Part shown: one piece after another, positions 23,198 through 31,813 of the stretch
How the letters are laid out: each line of letters starts with the position of its first letter
Position numbering within the stretch: the stretch's first letter is position 1
Assembly: GCA_963763855.1 (NCBI GenBank)
Contig: CAVXPU010000010.1
Span: 25,432 to 89,431, forward strand
Direction of reading: 5' to 3'
DNA length: 64,000 bases
Source: JAIBCC01 sp963763855
GTDB taxonomy: Bacteria; Acidobacteriota; Blastocatellia; Pyrinomonadales; Pyrinomonadaceae
Translations under genes and position numbers: made by a program
The notes under the pieces: generated by a model
The model's input: the letters and a program-made list of their open reading frames with translations, nothing else
What the model was told of the DNA's origin: nothing
Database searches by the model: none

Positions 23198-24820
23198 ATG
23201 AAAAATTTGCAGACTCAAATTTTAATAGTTGGCGGCGGAATCGGCGGATGTAAGTGTGCATTGGCGGCGTGCGAGGCTGGTTTGCAAGTAATTCTGACCG
23301 AAGAATCCGATTGGATTGGCGGACAATTTACTTCGCAAGCGACTCCGCCGGACGAACACGGTTGGATCGAAAGTTTCGGTTGCACAAGGAGTTACAGACA
23401 ATTTCGAGAAAGCGTTCGGTCATTTTATCGAAAAAATTATCCGCTGACTGTCGAGGCAAAGGCGAATCCTATTTTGAATCCGGGCAACGGGTGGGTTTCT
23501 CCGCTTTGCGGTGAACCAAAAGTTTTTTTAGCAGTTTTCGAGGAACTATTAAGCGAATTTGTTGCAAAAGGAAACTTGCAGATTCTGACTGAAACGATAC
23601 CGATTTCAGCCGAAACAAACGGCGATAAAGTAAGTAATATTAAGCTCTTTGATAAAAAAACAGGCGAAGAAATTTTTGTTTCAGCAAAGTATTTTGTTGA
23701 CGCAACTGAACTTGGCGATTTGCTTCCGTTGACTAAAACTGAATTTGTGACAGGCTCAGAAAGTTCAAGCGAAACAGGCGAACCTTCGGCGAAAGCGGTT
23801 GCTAATCCGAATAATGTGCAAGCCTTTTCGATGTGTTTTGCGATGTCGCATCACGTGGGCGAAGATTGGACAATTGAAAAGCCAAAGAATTACGAATTTT
23901 GGAGAAATTTTGAACCAAATTTAACGCCAAAGTGGAGCGGAAAATTATTAAGTTTAGACGGATTAAGTCCGCGAACATTGGAGAAAGTTTCATATAATTT
24001 TCAGCCGAATAACGAACCGAACAAAGCCTTTGCGGGATTGTGGACTTATCGCCGAATTTTGCATAAAGAGAACTTTATCGAAGACAGTTTCGATTCGGAT
24101 ATCACGCTGGTTAATTATCCGCAGATTGATTATTTGCTTGGCGATTTGTGCGAAGCGGAAGATTTTTACCACAGAGGCACAGAGACAAGGAGAGATAAAT
24201 TTGTTAATGAAGCGAAACAGCAAAGCCCTTCTTTTCTATACTTTCTGCAGACCGAACTCGGTTTCAAAGGTTTAAAACTTCGTCCTGATGTGGTTGGAAC
24301 AAGCGATGGATTGGCGAAAATGCCATATATTCGTGAGTCGCGGCGAATAAAGGCGGAATTTACGATTTTAGAACAGCACGTTTCGGCAAAGTGTCGCCCG
24401 AATCAAACGCTTTCGGAGCAATTTCACGATTCAATCGGGGTTGGATTTTATCGGATTGATTTGCATCCGACGGTCGGCGGGGATAACTATTTAGACGTCG
24501 AAAGCTTGCCGTTCCAAATTCCGCTCGGAGCGTTAATTCCAGAGCGTATGACTAATCTTTTAGCAGCGTGTAAAAACATTGGCACAACGCATATCACCAA
24601 TGGTTGCTATCGTTTACACCCTATTGAATGGAACATCGGCGAAGCAGTTGGTAATCTTTTGGCGTTTTGTTTGGAGAGAAATCTAGAGCCGAAACAGGTT
24701 AGAAATGATGGAAAACTGTTGAGCGAATTTCAGTCGATTTTGGTTAAAAACGGTCTTGAATTAGAGTGGCGAAAAAATTTGATTTTGAGCGAAGGAGACC
24801 CGCACAGACATGCAATGTGA
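23198..24820 (+). CDS. FAD-dependent oxidoreductase (FAD_oxidored family)
   Basis: This 540-residue flavoprotein starts with the Rossmann motif ILIVGGGIGGCKCALAA and the family box ESDWIGGQFTSQ. The C-terminal FAD site reads RMTNLLAACKNIGTTHITNG. The family is common in sugar-degradation loci, but its reaction is mostly unknown. ATG 23198 is chosen because the upstream in-frame extension (to 23153) lies inside a hairpin repeat. Residues around 325-333 (YHRGTETRR) come from a CACAGAG-type insertion. The end overlaps the next gene by 11 bases, suggesting translational coupling. It is probably cytoplasmic, since no signal peptide is seen. Confidence 0.78.
   Translation: MKNLQTQILIVGGGIGGCKCALAACEAGLQVILTEESDWIGGQFTSQATPPDEHGWIESFGCTRSYRQFRESVRSFYRKNYPLTVEAKANPILNPGNGWVSPLCGEPKVFLAVFEELLSEFVAKGNLQILTETIPISAETNGDKVSNIKLFDKKTGEEIFVSAKYFVDATELGDLLPLTKTEFVTGSESSSETGEPSAKAVANPNNVQAFSMCFAMSHHVGEDWTIEKPKNYEFWRNFEPNLTPKWSGKLLSLDGLSPRTLEKVSYNFQPNNEPNKAFAGLWTYRRILHKENFIEDSFDSDITLVNYPQIDYLLGDLCEAEDFYHRGTETRRDKFVNEAKQQSPSFLYFLQTELGFKGLKLRPDVVGTSDGLAKMPYIRESRRIKAEFTILEQHVSAKCRPNQTLSEQFHDSIGVGFYRIDLHPTVGGDNYLDVESLPFQIPLGALIPERMTNLLAACKNIGTTHITNGCYRLHPIEWNIGEAVGNLLAFCLERNLEPKQVRNDGKLLSEFQSILVKNGLELEWRKNLILSEGDPHRHAM
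24167..24194. repeat. CACAGAG-type repeat inside the FAD-enzyme gene
   Basis: TACCACAGAGGCACAGAGAC is translated as YHRGTETRR within the oxidoreductase. The reading frame stays open on both sides. Confidence 0.7.
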
Positions 24821-25160
24821 TTTGCGATTTTCAATTTACGATTTTCGATTGGAAGAAGGCTTTAGCGGCTCAAAATTAGCTGAGAAAGTTACTAATCAAT
24901 TTCGGACGAATAATGTTTTTCGAATCGCACAAAAACTAGAGATTTCAATAGTTTACGAGAAATGGTTTCCTGTTACTTTGGGCGAATTTGATAAGAAAAA
25001 GAGGCGAATTACGGTCAATGAAAATGCCGAAATTCCCTTTGAAAAAATCATCGCACACGAACTTGGACACTATTTTTTGGAAGAATTTTTACCACGGAGA
25101 CACAGAGACGCAGAGAAAATCTGTGATGAATTTGCAGATGAACTTTTAGCACATGGATAA
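24810..25160 (+). CDS. Small zinc-metalloprotease-like protein (ImmA/IrrE type)
   Basis: This 116-residue protein has the zinc-protease motif HELGH near residues 89-93 and, after an insertion, a second acidic helix (EKICDEFADELLAHG), the order seen in ImmA/IrrE peptidases. The first 15 residues (QCDLRFSIYDFRLEEG) are encoded by an AT-rich dispersed repeat. The stretch PRRHRDAEK after the active site comes from a CACAGAG-type copy. It overlaps both neighbours by about ten bases. Whether it is active is open, since the repeat sits between the zinc motif and the third-ligand helix. Confidence 0.6.
   Translation: MQCDLRFSIYDFRLEEGFSGSKLAEKVTNQFRTNNVFRIAQKLEISIVYEKWFPVTLGEFDKKKRRITVNENAEIPFEKIIAHELGHYFLEEFLPRRHRDAEKICDEFADELLAHG
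25091..25125. repeat. CACAGAG-type repeat inside the small metalloprotease gene
   Basis: ACCACGGAGACACAGAGACG and following bases are read in frame as PRRHRDAEK between the HELGH motif and the C-terminal helix. It may lengthen the spacing of the zinc site. Confidence 0.7.
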
Positions 25161-26148
25161 ATCGCAAATCGACAATCGACAATCGAAAATATTCCTCGGC
25201 GTTGATGGCGGGCAAAGCCACACCGAAGCCGTTGTTGCTGATGAATTCGGGCAAATTTTGGGTTTTGGACTCGGCGGTGCATCAAATCACGCCGAAATTC
25301 CGGGCGGTCGAGAGCGTTTGAAAAATGCGGTAATTGATTCAGTTTCAGAAGCCTTAAACAGCAATCCGCAATCCGCAATCCGCAATTCGCAATTCGAATC
25401 GGCACATTTCGGGATGACTGGCGGAGCGGATTACAAAGAGGAAATTATCCGTGAAATTATCAACGCCAAAACCTTAACGGTCGGACACGATGCACCCACA
25501 GCTTTAGCAAGCGGAACAGACGGCAAACCGGGAATCGTTGTGATAAGCGGAACAGGTTCAGCTATTTACGGCGAAAATGAAAGTGGCGAAAAAGCTCGAT
25601 CCGGTGGACTTGGCTACCTTTTTTCGGATGAAGGAAGCGGATTTTGGCTCGCCACGCAGACGATTCGGCTGGCTATCAAGGAACAGGACGATGTGATTGA
25701 AAATGCAGGCTTGGAGCAATTAGTCTTGGATTATTTCAAGGTCGAAACAATCCGCGATTTGACCACGCCTTTTTATAACGGCAAAGTTTTGCGGGATGAA
25801 ATTGCAAGTTTTGCCCGAACTGTTCACGATGAAGCCGCGAACGGAAATGAAGTTTTGCGTGACCAGATAAAATTTGGGGCGAATTGTTTAGTTGAAAATG
25901 TCAAAAGCGTGGCAAAACGTCTGCAATTCGTTGAACAGTTTGATGTTGTGGGCGTGGGCGGAATGTTTCAGGGCGAGTTGATGCGGAACTTTTTCGTGGA
26001 AATTTTGGCTGAAAAAGTGCCAAACGCAAATTTTATCAAACCGCGTTTCAAACCCGCGATCGGGGCATTACTTTTGGCGTATCGTAATGCTAAAATTGAA
26101 CTTAGCGAGCAGTTGTTATTAAATTTAGAAAATTCTCAGAATAAATGA
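25153..26148 (+). CDS. BadF/BadG/BcrA/BcrD-type kinase, probable N-acetylglucosamine/N-acetylmuramic acid kinase
   Basis: This 331-residue ASKHA kinase has a phosphate-1 loop at residues 14-22 (LGVDGGQSHTEAV), the central HDAPTALASG box with the catalytic Asp, and VVISGTGSAIYG for phosphate 2. The adenosine motif lies near residues 267-274 (VVGVGGMFQ). The relatives NagK and MurK phosphorylate GlcNAc or MurNAc with ATP. Two repeat-derived segments are visible: the first dozen residues (KSQIDNRQSKI) and about 76-85 (NPQSAIRNSQ). It overlaps the next gene, nanE, by four bases, so its product probably feeds NanE chemistry (ManNAc-6-P or GlcNAc-6-P). Confidence 0.82.
   Translation: MDKSQIDNRQSKIFLGVDGGQSHTEAVVADEFGQILGFGLGGASNHAEIPGGRERLKNAVIDSVSEALNSNPQSAIRNSQFESAHFGMTGGADYKEEIIREIINAKTLTVGHDAPTALASGTDGKPGIVVISGTGSAIYGENESGEKARSGGLGYLFSDEGSGFWLATQTIRLAIKEQDDVIENAGLEQLVLDYFKVETIRDLTTPFYNGKVLRDEIASFARTVHDEAANGNEVLRDQIKFGANCLVENVKSVAKRLQFVEQFDVVGVGGMFQGELMRNFFVEILAEKVPNANFIKPRFKPAIGALLLAYRNAKIELSEQLLLNLENSQNK
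25364..25400. repeat. CAATCCGCAATCCGCAATTCGC tract inside the kinase gene
   Basis: Tandem 7- to 10-base words of the AATCGCAAATCG family are translated as NPQSAIRNSQ in a surface loop of the kinase. A second copy (25159-25188) encodes the N-terminus. Confidence 0.7.
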
Positions 26149-26894
26149 ATTCGTTAGAAAACAAAATCGAAAATCTGAAATCTAAAATCAAAAATGGTTT
26201 GATTGTTTCGTGCCAAGCCCCCGCGAATTCGCCGCTTGCCAAACCCGAAATCATTGCCGCCTTTGCCGAAACTGCCGTCCAAAACGGAGCAGTCGGCGTG
26301 CGGATCGATTCACCCGAAAATATTTGTGCGGTTAAGAAAATCGTCAATGTTCCTATCATCGGAATTTTCAAAATTGTGTCGGAATCAAGCGATGTTTATA
26401 TCACGCCGACTTTTGCGTCAGCCGAACAGGTCGCCGAAGCCGGAGCAGACATAATTGCCATAGATGCAACATTTAGAAGCCGTCCGAATGATGAACATCT
26501 AGCCGAAATTGTTGAACGAATTCACAACGAATTACAGTTGCCCGTGATGGCGGACGTAGCAACTTTTGAAGAAGGATTGAATGCCGCAAAAATCGGCTGT
26601 GATTTTATCGGCACAACGCTTTCGGGTTATACAGACGAGACAAAACACATCAGCGAACCTGATTTTGAACTGGTTAAAAAACTCTCAAATCTATCTGTTC
26701 CAACAATTTGCGAAGGTCGCCTGCGGAAACCCGAAAATGTTGCAAAAGCGTTTGAATGCGGAGCGTTTGCCGTCGTTGTAGGAAATGCGATTACGGGAAC
26801 AGATTGGCTGGTAAGGGAATTCGTTGAAGCTACGCCGAAAGAGTTAGTAGTCCCGCGTTCACGCGGAATTTCGCAAAACACTGAAACCGCATAA
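26145..26894 (+). CDS. nanE: N-acetylmannosamine-6-phosphate 2-epimerase
   Basis: This 249-residue TIM-barrel enzyme has the NanE signature GLIVSCQAPANSPL, then AVGVRIDSPENI and VPIIGIFKI. IIAIDATFRSRP and the phosphate-binding VCEGRLRKPEN / FAVVVGNAITG boxes follow. It interconverts ManNAc-6-P and GlcNAc-6-P in the cytoplasm. The first 15 residues are lysine-rich repeat-like sequence. The C-terminal residues (VVPRSRGISQNTETA) are read from a hairpin repeat that also overlaps the end region. It closes the plus-strand train and faces the convergent permease gene 15 bases away. Confidence 0.9.
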   Translation: MNSLENKIENLKSKIKNGLIVSCQAPANSPLAKPEIIAAFAETAVQNGAVGVRIDSPENICAVKKIVNVPIIGIFKIVSESSDVYITPTFASAEQVAEAGADIIAIDATFRSRPNDEHLAEIVERIHNELQLPVMADVATFEEGLNAAKIGCDFIGTTLSGYTDETKHISEPDFELVKKLSNLSVPTICEGRLRKPENVAKAFECGAFAVVVGNAITGTDWLVREFVEATPKELVVPRSRGISQNTETA

Positions 26895-26906
26895 ATGCGG
26901 AACTAC
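26847..26906. repeat. Paired-hairpin element at the convergence point
   Basis: GTAGTCCCGC-GTTCAC-GCGG and CCGC-ATAAAT-GCGGAACTAC face each other, the outer ends being inverted copies. The element encodes the last residues of NanE and may act as a bidirectional terminator for the two convergent trains. Confidence 0.7.
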
Positions 26907-26909
26907 AAA

Positions 26910-27845
26910 CTATTTCTTATTAATCTGATCCGCCAAAACCGCCAACAAAATCACTACACCTAGTGCGATTTTTTGCAAATAAGGGTCGATTCCCGCGAGG
27001 TTCAAACCGTTATTCAAAACACCGATAAATATTGCCCCGAAAAGAGTTGAGATAACGCTTCCTTTGCCGCCCATCAGCGAAGTTCCGCCGACGACAACTG
27101 CCGCGATGACATCCAATTCATACTGCATTCCTGCGTTTGCTAAACCTGCTCCCAAACGCGAAGCGAGTGTTACACCTGCCAATCCAACCAAAACTCCATT
27201 CAAGATGTAAACCCACGTCGTCACGGATTTGACGTTGATTCCCGCCAAGAATGATGCTTCCGAATTTCCGCCAATCGCGTAAACATAACGCCCGAAACGG
27301 GTTTGCGTCAAAATAAACCAGCCCATCGCAAAAACGATCAGCATCGTAATCACCGGAACAGGCAAACCGAGAATTTTCTCACGTCCAAGAAAAGCGAAAG
27401 TGCTTGGCAAATCACTGACCGACGTTGAACCCGCAAATTTATCGGCAATGATGAATGACAAACCACGTGCAATCGTCAAAATTGCTAATGTCACGACAAA
27501 CGGCGGAACTTTGAAACGCGAAATTGTGATTCCGTTAAACAAACCGCTGACTACACCAACCACAACCGCCGCAATAATTCCGATAAAAACACCCGCATCA
27601 CCAAAACTTTTAGCACAAATTGCCGCCACGATTCCCGCCACCGCCAGCACCGAACCGATTGACAAATCAATTCCGCCCGTCAGAATCACAAAGGTCATCC
27701 CGACAGCCAAAATTCCCGTAATTGCAATGCTCAGAGCAACATTGACCAGATTGTCAACCAACAAAAATTGCGGCGAAAGCATTGAAAACACAACTACTTC
27801 CGCGAAAATTGCCAGAACGATAATGTATTTTTGAATTTGTTTCAC
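26910..27845 (-). CDS. rbsC: RbsC-type sugar ABC transporter permease
   Basis: This 311-residue membrane protein has eight to ten helices and the RbsC landmarks FVILTGGIDLSIGSVLA, GLFNGITISRFKVPPFVVTL, AIGGNSEASFLAGI and VVVGGTSLMGGKGS. It forms the channel of a class II sugar importer (ribose/galactose/xylose type). The solute-binding protein lies upstream on the same strand. The ATPase gene that normally accompanies them (rbsA) is not between them, nor anywhere in the window. The symbol marks family, not proven substrate; the setting suggests an amino sugar. Confidence 0.88.
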   Translation of the reverse strand: MKQIQKYIIVLAIFAEVVVFSMLSPQFLLVDNLVNVALSIAITGILAVGMTFVILTGGIDLSIGSVLAVAGIVAAICAKSFGDAGVFIGIIAAVVVGVVSGLFNGITISRFKVPPFVVTLAILTIARGLSFIIADKFAGSTSVSDLPSTFAFLGREKILGLPVPVITMLIVFAMGWFILTQTRFGRYVYAIGGNSEASFLAGINVKSVTTWVYILNGVLVGLAGVTLASRLGAGLANAGMQYELDVIAAVVVGGTSLMGGKGSVISTLFGAIFIGVLNNGLNLAGIDPYLQKIALGVVILLAVLADQINKK

Positions 27846-27856
27846 GGATTTTTAAT

Positions 27857-27921
27857 TTGCCCGCGAAACACATGAAAAAACTATAAAATTTTTCGCGTCT
27901 TTTAGCGTATTTCGCGGGCAA
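27857..27921. repeat. CGCGGGCAA inverted repeat between rbsB and rbsC
   Basis: TTGCCCGCGAAA (27857-27868) pairs with TTTCGCGGGCAA (27910-27921). It fills the 81-base gap. It could set the expression ratio of binding protein to permease by stopping part of the transcripts. Confidence 0.65.
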
Positions 27922-27926
27922 TTTCC

Positions 27927-28868
27927 TTACTTATCAACAATCTTGACAGGAATTGCCACAACTGCCTCAACTTTTTCGCCTTTCAAATGTTTGGCAATCG
28001 TTTCAATCGTCTTTGAGCCAATCAATTTCGGGTCTTGGGCAACGTCGGCTTTAAGCATCGTTCCGGCTTGAATTTTCGTGACAGCTTCGGGCGTGGCATC
28101 GTAGCCGACGATGATCAAATCTTTCTTGCCGCGAGTTTCGGCAGAAGCCAATGCACCGAGAGCCGAATCATCGTTGATGGCAAAAATCGCCTTCAAATTC
28201 GGATTGCCTTGGAGCATATCGTCTGCGGCTTTGGTAGCTCTATCTCTAACGCCTCCACCATTTAGCGTGGCTACAACTTTAATATTCGGATGCTTTGCCA
28301 TCTCGTCTTTGAAGCCTTTTTCGCGGTCAATGGTGGATTGGACTTCGGGTTGCCCGATGATACCGACTTCGCCACCGTCTTTGAGTTGGCTGGCAATAAA
28401 CTCAGCCGCCATCTTTCCGCCAAGCATATTATCCGAAGCGATATGCGAAACGACTTTGCCATTTCCGCTTGCCGAAATATCAGCCGTAAAAACCGGGATA
28501 TTCGCCGCGTTTGCTTTTTCAATCGCTGGGGCAATTCCTTTTGAATCAGCCGGACAAACGACAATCGCCGCAACTTTTTGGACGATAAAATTCTCAATTT
28601 GCGATTGCTGTTTCGCCAAATCCATATCGCCCGATTGAACGAGCAATTCAAAGCCGTTTTTCTCAGCTTCGGCTTTCAAACCAGATTCCAAATCTTTGTA
28701 AAATTGATGTTCGCGGGTTAAAAGCGTTACGCCGATCTTCTTTTTGTCGGTTGCGGCTGTCGTAGTCGAATTCGATGAATTCGACGGTTGATTTGTCGCC
28801 GTTTGCTGATTGCAGGCAATGGCGAAAAGTGATGTTAAAGTTAGTAGAATAAATAGTTTAAGTTTCAT
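27927..28868 (-). CDS. rbsB: RbsB-type periplasmic sugar-binding lipoprotein
   Basis: This 313-residue periplasmic-binding protein has a lipoprotein signal with lipobox FAIAC (Cys19), then a Ser/Thr/Asn linker (NQPSNSSNSTTT). The Peripla_BP_4 fold follows: IGVTLLTREHQFYKDLESG, AIVVCPADSKGIAPAIEKA, AIFAINDDSALGALASAE. It captures a monosaccharide and passes it to the permease. It is co-oriented with rbsC and eight bases after the DUF4127 gene. Confidence 0.9.
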   Translation of the reverse strand: MKLKLFILLTLTSLFAIACNQQTATNQPSNSSNSTTTAATDKKKIGVTLLTREHQFYKDLESGLKAEAEKNGFELLVQSGDMDLAKQQSQIENFIVQKVAAIVVCPADSKGIAPAIEKANAANIPVFTADISASGNGKVVSHIASDNMLGGKMAAEFIASQLKDGGEVGIIGQPEVQSTIDREKGFKDEMAKHPNIKVVATLNGGGVRDRATKAADDMLQGNPNLKAIFAINDDSALGALASAETRGKKDLIIVGYDATPEAVTKIQAGTMLKADVAQDPKLIGSKTIETIAKHLKGEKVEAVVAIPVKIVDK

Positions 28869-28876
28869 AAGTTTTG

Positions 28877-30589
28877 TTATTTACAATCTAGTTCGAAATC
28901 AATTTCTGCTTCAAACGTTCTGCCCCAAGGAAGTGTAAAATTAAACATCTTGGTCCTTTCACAATCAACAGAAAGACTATTTAGATTTTTCCAAATTTCA
29001 TATTTCACTTTTTGTGAACTTAATTCTTCAACTGCCTTGGTTTGTTCTAATTCGAAACGAAAAACATTCCAGCCTTTACCTTGAGCGAATTTTATTGCTT
29101 GTGGTCTAACAATTGAATGGTAAATATAATCATCTAGCAATCGGTTTAACATAAACCAAGTTTGAGCCTTTTCCATTCTCTTCTTTCTTTCACTCGTCCA
29201 AACTCCAAAAGCCCTTTCTGTTTTATTTTTGGATATTTTGGGAGGACGATATTGTTTTTTCACATCCTCGTTAAAAAGAACTTCGGAAATGCCAGATAGA
29301 ATACCATGTGGCAATGCTGTTCCAATCGTGTTACCCGCGGTATTCCAAGAGGCATAACCCATTGCATCTCGCAAAAGAAGTTTGTTTCTCAACATTTCAG
29401 AAAAGTTTAAATCTGCCCCTTGTATTTCGCCTTTTATATCAATGTCAGCAATGATAAAAGGTTTCCACTTATTTTTTTGAAAAATTGTTCCATCGTTTGC
29501 AACCTCAATTTTGTTCTTTATTTCATTTGCAAAACGCTCAGCTTTTCCGCTTTCAAACCTTGAAACAAACACATAAAACAAAATATCTGCTTGTTTTTCG
29601 TCCATTACTTCCGTCGCCCCAACCGCTTTGATATGAAAACTTACGGTTTTGCGAAGCGGACGGTCTTCGTAAGGCATAAATTGGTCGGCGATTTTTTCGT
29701 CGGAATAAATTGCTTTAATTTTGGGGCGATACTTGTATTTATCGGTCATAGTTCGTGCCAATAAAAGCATCGAAACTTCATCTGCACCGGGCTGAATCGC
29801 CACTTTTTCTCCTAAATTATTGGTTTTGACATACTCAATTAATTTTTCACGATCAGCAATGTGAACTCCGTTTGGTTTGGCATCGTCTTGCGACAAAATA
29901 AGGTAATCAATAAATTTTTCTTTGACCAGATCAACTGAAAAAAGGTTCAACTTTAAGTCTCTCTGCCGAGCCTTTTTGTATTTTTCCAACGCTTCGGTAG
30001 GGATTTTCTTTTCAAGTTCGGCGGTTTCAGCCTTTTTCGATTCGTCCGCCGAAATTTCTGCCCATTTCGCTAAATTCGCACGATAGGATTCGTTGACAAC
30101 ATTGCCCGTCGGAGCAAGCCGCATAATCACGCTTGAGCCGGAAACCGGCATTTTCGGAGCAAGTTTGCGAAGTTCGCGGATAAAATCGGCACGTTTCAGT
30201 GCCTCGGATTCAGTCGTTTCATACTCACGCATCGCCACCAATCCGCCGTAAGCCAGCATATCAAGCGAGATTATTGCCGCATCAAAAGACTTCAAATTTT
30301 GCGTTTTGATCCATTTGATAATCTCATCCGATTTGCCGAATTCGGTAAAACGCCCAAGCAAATTTCTCGGCGGCGTAACGACTTCCACATCGCCGATAAG
30401 CCCCATTTTGACAGGCATTTGCAGGCACGGCGGACGATCATCAAGCGGAATCAGCAAGACACGCGAGGTCAATTTGGTCTGTGCATTTGCAGTAAAACAG
30501 AGAAAAATTATCCATAGATGCACACAGATAAACACGGATAATTTTTGGATTGTTTGAGATTTTGTTTTGCTAAATTTGTGTTGAATCAT
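28877..30589 (-). CDS. DUF4127 family exported protein
   Basis: This 570-residue protein has the DUF4127 hallmarks VLLIPLDDRPPCLQMP, EVVTPPRNLLGRFTEFG and AAIISLDMLAYGGLVA near residues 44-118, and later LSQDDAKPNG and QPGADEVSMLL. The family has no established reaction. The conserved Asp, His and Asn residues suggest a hydrolase, and I recall it in loci with NanE and GH3 enzymes. The signal peptide core (SVFICVHLWIIFLCF) is encoded by a dispersed repeat (30508-30543). The mature part starts near residue 38. Its partners here suggest amino-sugar or wall-polymer breakdown in the periplasm. Confidence 0.75.
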   Translation of the reverse strand: MIQHKFSKTKSQTIQKLSVFICVHLWIIFLCFTANAQTKLTSRVLLIPLDDRPPCLQMPVKMGLIGDVEVVTPPRNLLGRFTEFGKSDEIIKWIKTQNLKSFDAAIISLDMLAYGGLVAMREYETTESEALKRADFIRELRKLAPKMPVSGSSVIMRLAPTGNVVNESYRANLAKWAEISADESKKAETAELEKKIPTEALEKYKKARQRDLKLNLFSVDLVKEKFIDYLILSQDDAKPNGVHIADREKLIEYVKTNNLGEKVAIQPGADEVSMLLLARTMTDKYKYRPKIKAIYSDEKIADQFMPYEDRPLRKTVSFHIKAVGATEVMDEKQADILFYVFVSRFESGKAERFANEIKNKIEVANDGTIFQKNKWKPFIIADIDIKGEIQGADLNFSEMLRNKLLLRDAMGYASWNTAGNTIGTALPHGILSGISEVLFNEDVKKQYRPPKISKNKTERAFGVWTSERKKRMEKAQTWFMLNRLLDDYIYHSIVRPQAIKFAQGKGWNVFRFELEQTKAVEELSSQKVKYEIWKNLNSLSVDCERTKMFNFTLPWGRTFEAEIDFELDCK

Positions 30590-30632
30590 ATCTTTAAAAA
30601 TCTGTGTCCATCCGTGTTAATCTGTGAACACA
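30508..30632. repeat. CACAGATAAACACGGAT-type inverted repeat pair
   Basis: One copy (30508-30543) encodes the signal peptide of the DUF4127 protein. A second, inverted copy (30597-30632) lies before it in the gap to the GHL10 gene. The pair is a variant of the CACAGAG family (see 55360). Confidence 0.75.
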
Positions 30633-30637
30633 ATTTT

Positions 30638-31813
30638 TTACTTTTTACCCAATTTTTCCGCTAAATCGTCCGTCACCAACTGCGATGCAAAAACCGCCAA
30701 ACCGCTGTAATTATATTTCTTTTCAAGATTTAAGAAACGCTCATCCAATTTTCCGTCTTTGTAAAAATGCGTGACATAGAGCGTTAAATAAACTTTCATC
30801 GGCGGCTTGATATCGCCGCGAAATTCCTTTGCCCATTTCTCAACTGTGTCAAAATTCGGACTGTAACACATCGGGTAAAAAGCGTTGATGTAGCCCTTGT
30901 TTGCCCAATCGCGTGAATCCTGCATTTTTACTTTCAAAGTGTTGGCAAAATCAGGAAAAACTGCAACAGAAATCTCCCAATCGGTGCGTTTTTTCTTCAC
31001 TTCATCGCTCAAAAGTTTGACGACTTCGGTTACTTTCAAAGTTTTCCAATCTTGCCATTTTTGCTGTTCTTCTTTTGTTTTCAACGATTTAGCGTTTAAT
31101 CCTGTGTCTTTCGTAAATTGTGCAAGAGCGTCCGCCGAATAATCAAAAGGCGTTTCCGGATAATGCAGAGGATAGCGGATATAATCAAGCTGAACGCCGC
31201 CGAGCTTCGGGTATTTTTCGACCATTTCACGCATCACAGCAACCAGTAACTTCCTCACGCTCGCATGCGACGGCGACATAAAAACCTTAAAAATATCGCG
31301 GTTTGCACCTTCGGCTTCGGAGCGGACGAGTTCCGAACCATTGATATCACGCACCATCCATTCAGGGTATTTCGAAAAAATCGGCGATTTCGAAAAGTCG
31401 CCCAAATTCGTATTCCATTGATGAAAAATATGCATCCATGAATGAACTTTGATGCCGAGTTTTTCCGCTTCATCAATGTAAAACTGTAAAACGTCATACG
31501 TTTCAGTTTGTCCCGCTTCATCTTTGCGAGCTACGCCGTAAGCAATCGAAAGCGGACGCTGCGGCACAATGCGTGACGGATAAATCGTGTAGCCGTCCCA
31601 AAATGTTTCGAGAAAAACCGTATCAAAACCAGCCTTTTTCATCCGTTCAAGTTCGGCTTTGATATATTTTCTGGCTTCAACAGGATTTTTGCGAGTTTCG
31701 AGATTGGCATTGATAAATGGGCGAATCCAAACGGCTTTCGTTTGCCCAAACGAAAGCAAAGGCAAAAGTAAAAAGGCAAAAGGCAAAATTTTTGTAACTA
31801 TTTTATATTTCAT
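30638..31813 (-). CDS. GHL10-type glycoside-hydrolase-like protein
   Basis: This 391-residue exported TIM-barrel protein has a signal peptide ending LLSFGQ. The GHL10 (former DUF187) landmarks are KAVWIRPF, MKKAGFDTVFLETFWDG, GIKVHSWMHIF and GGVQLDYIRYP, with conserved acids at the strand ends (E, D in LDYIRYP). This family is predicted to hydrolyse glycosidic bonds, but the substrate is not established. It overlaps the upstream nuclease gene by 11 bases, so the two are coupled. Its place suggests extracellular cleavage of the glycan imported by the TonB receptor. Confidence 0.85.
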   Translation of the reverse strand: MKYKIVTKILPFAFLLLPLLSFGQTKAVWIRPFINANLETRKNPVEARKYIKAELERMKKAGFDTVFLETFWDGYTIYPSRIVPQRPLSIAYGVARKDEAGQTETYDVLQFYIDEAEKLGIKVHSWMHIFHQWNTNLGDFSKSPIFSKYPEWMVRDINGSELVRSEAEGANRDIFKVFMSPSHASVRKLLVAVMREMVEKYPKLGGVQLDYIRYPLHYPETPFDYSADALAQFTKDTGLNAKSLKTKEEQQKWQDWKTLKVTEVVKLLSDEVKKKRTDWEISVAVFPDFANTLKVKMQDSRDWANKGYINAFYPMCYSPNFDTVEKWAKEFRGDIKPPMKVYLTLYVTHFYKDGKLDERFLNLEKKYNYSGLAVFASQLVTDDLAEKLGKK

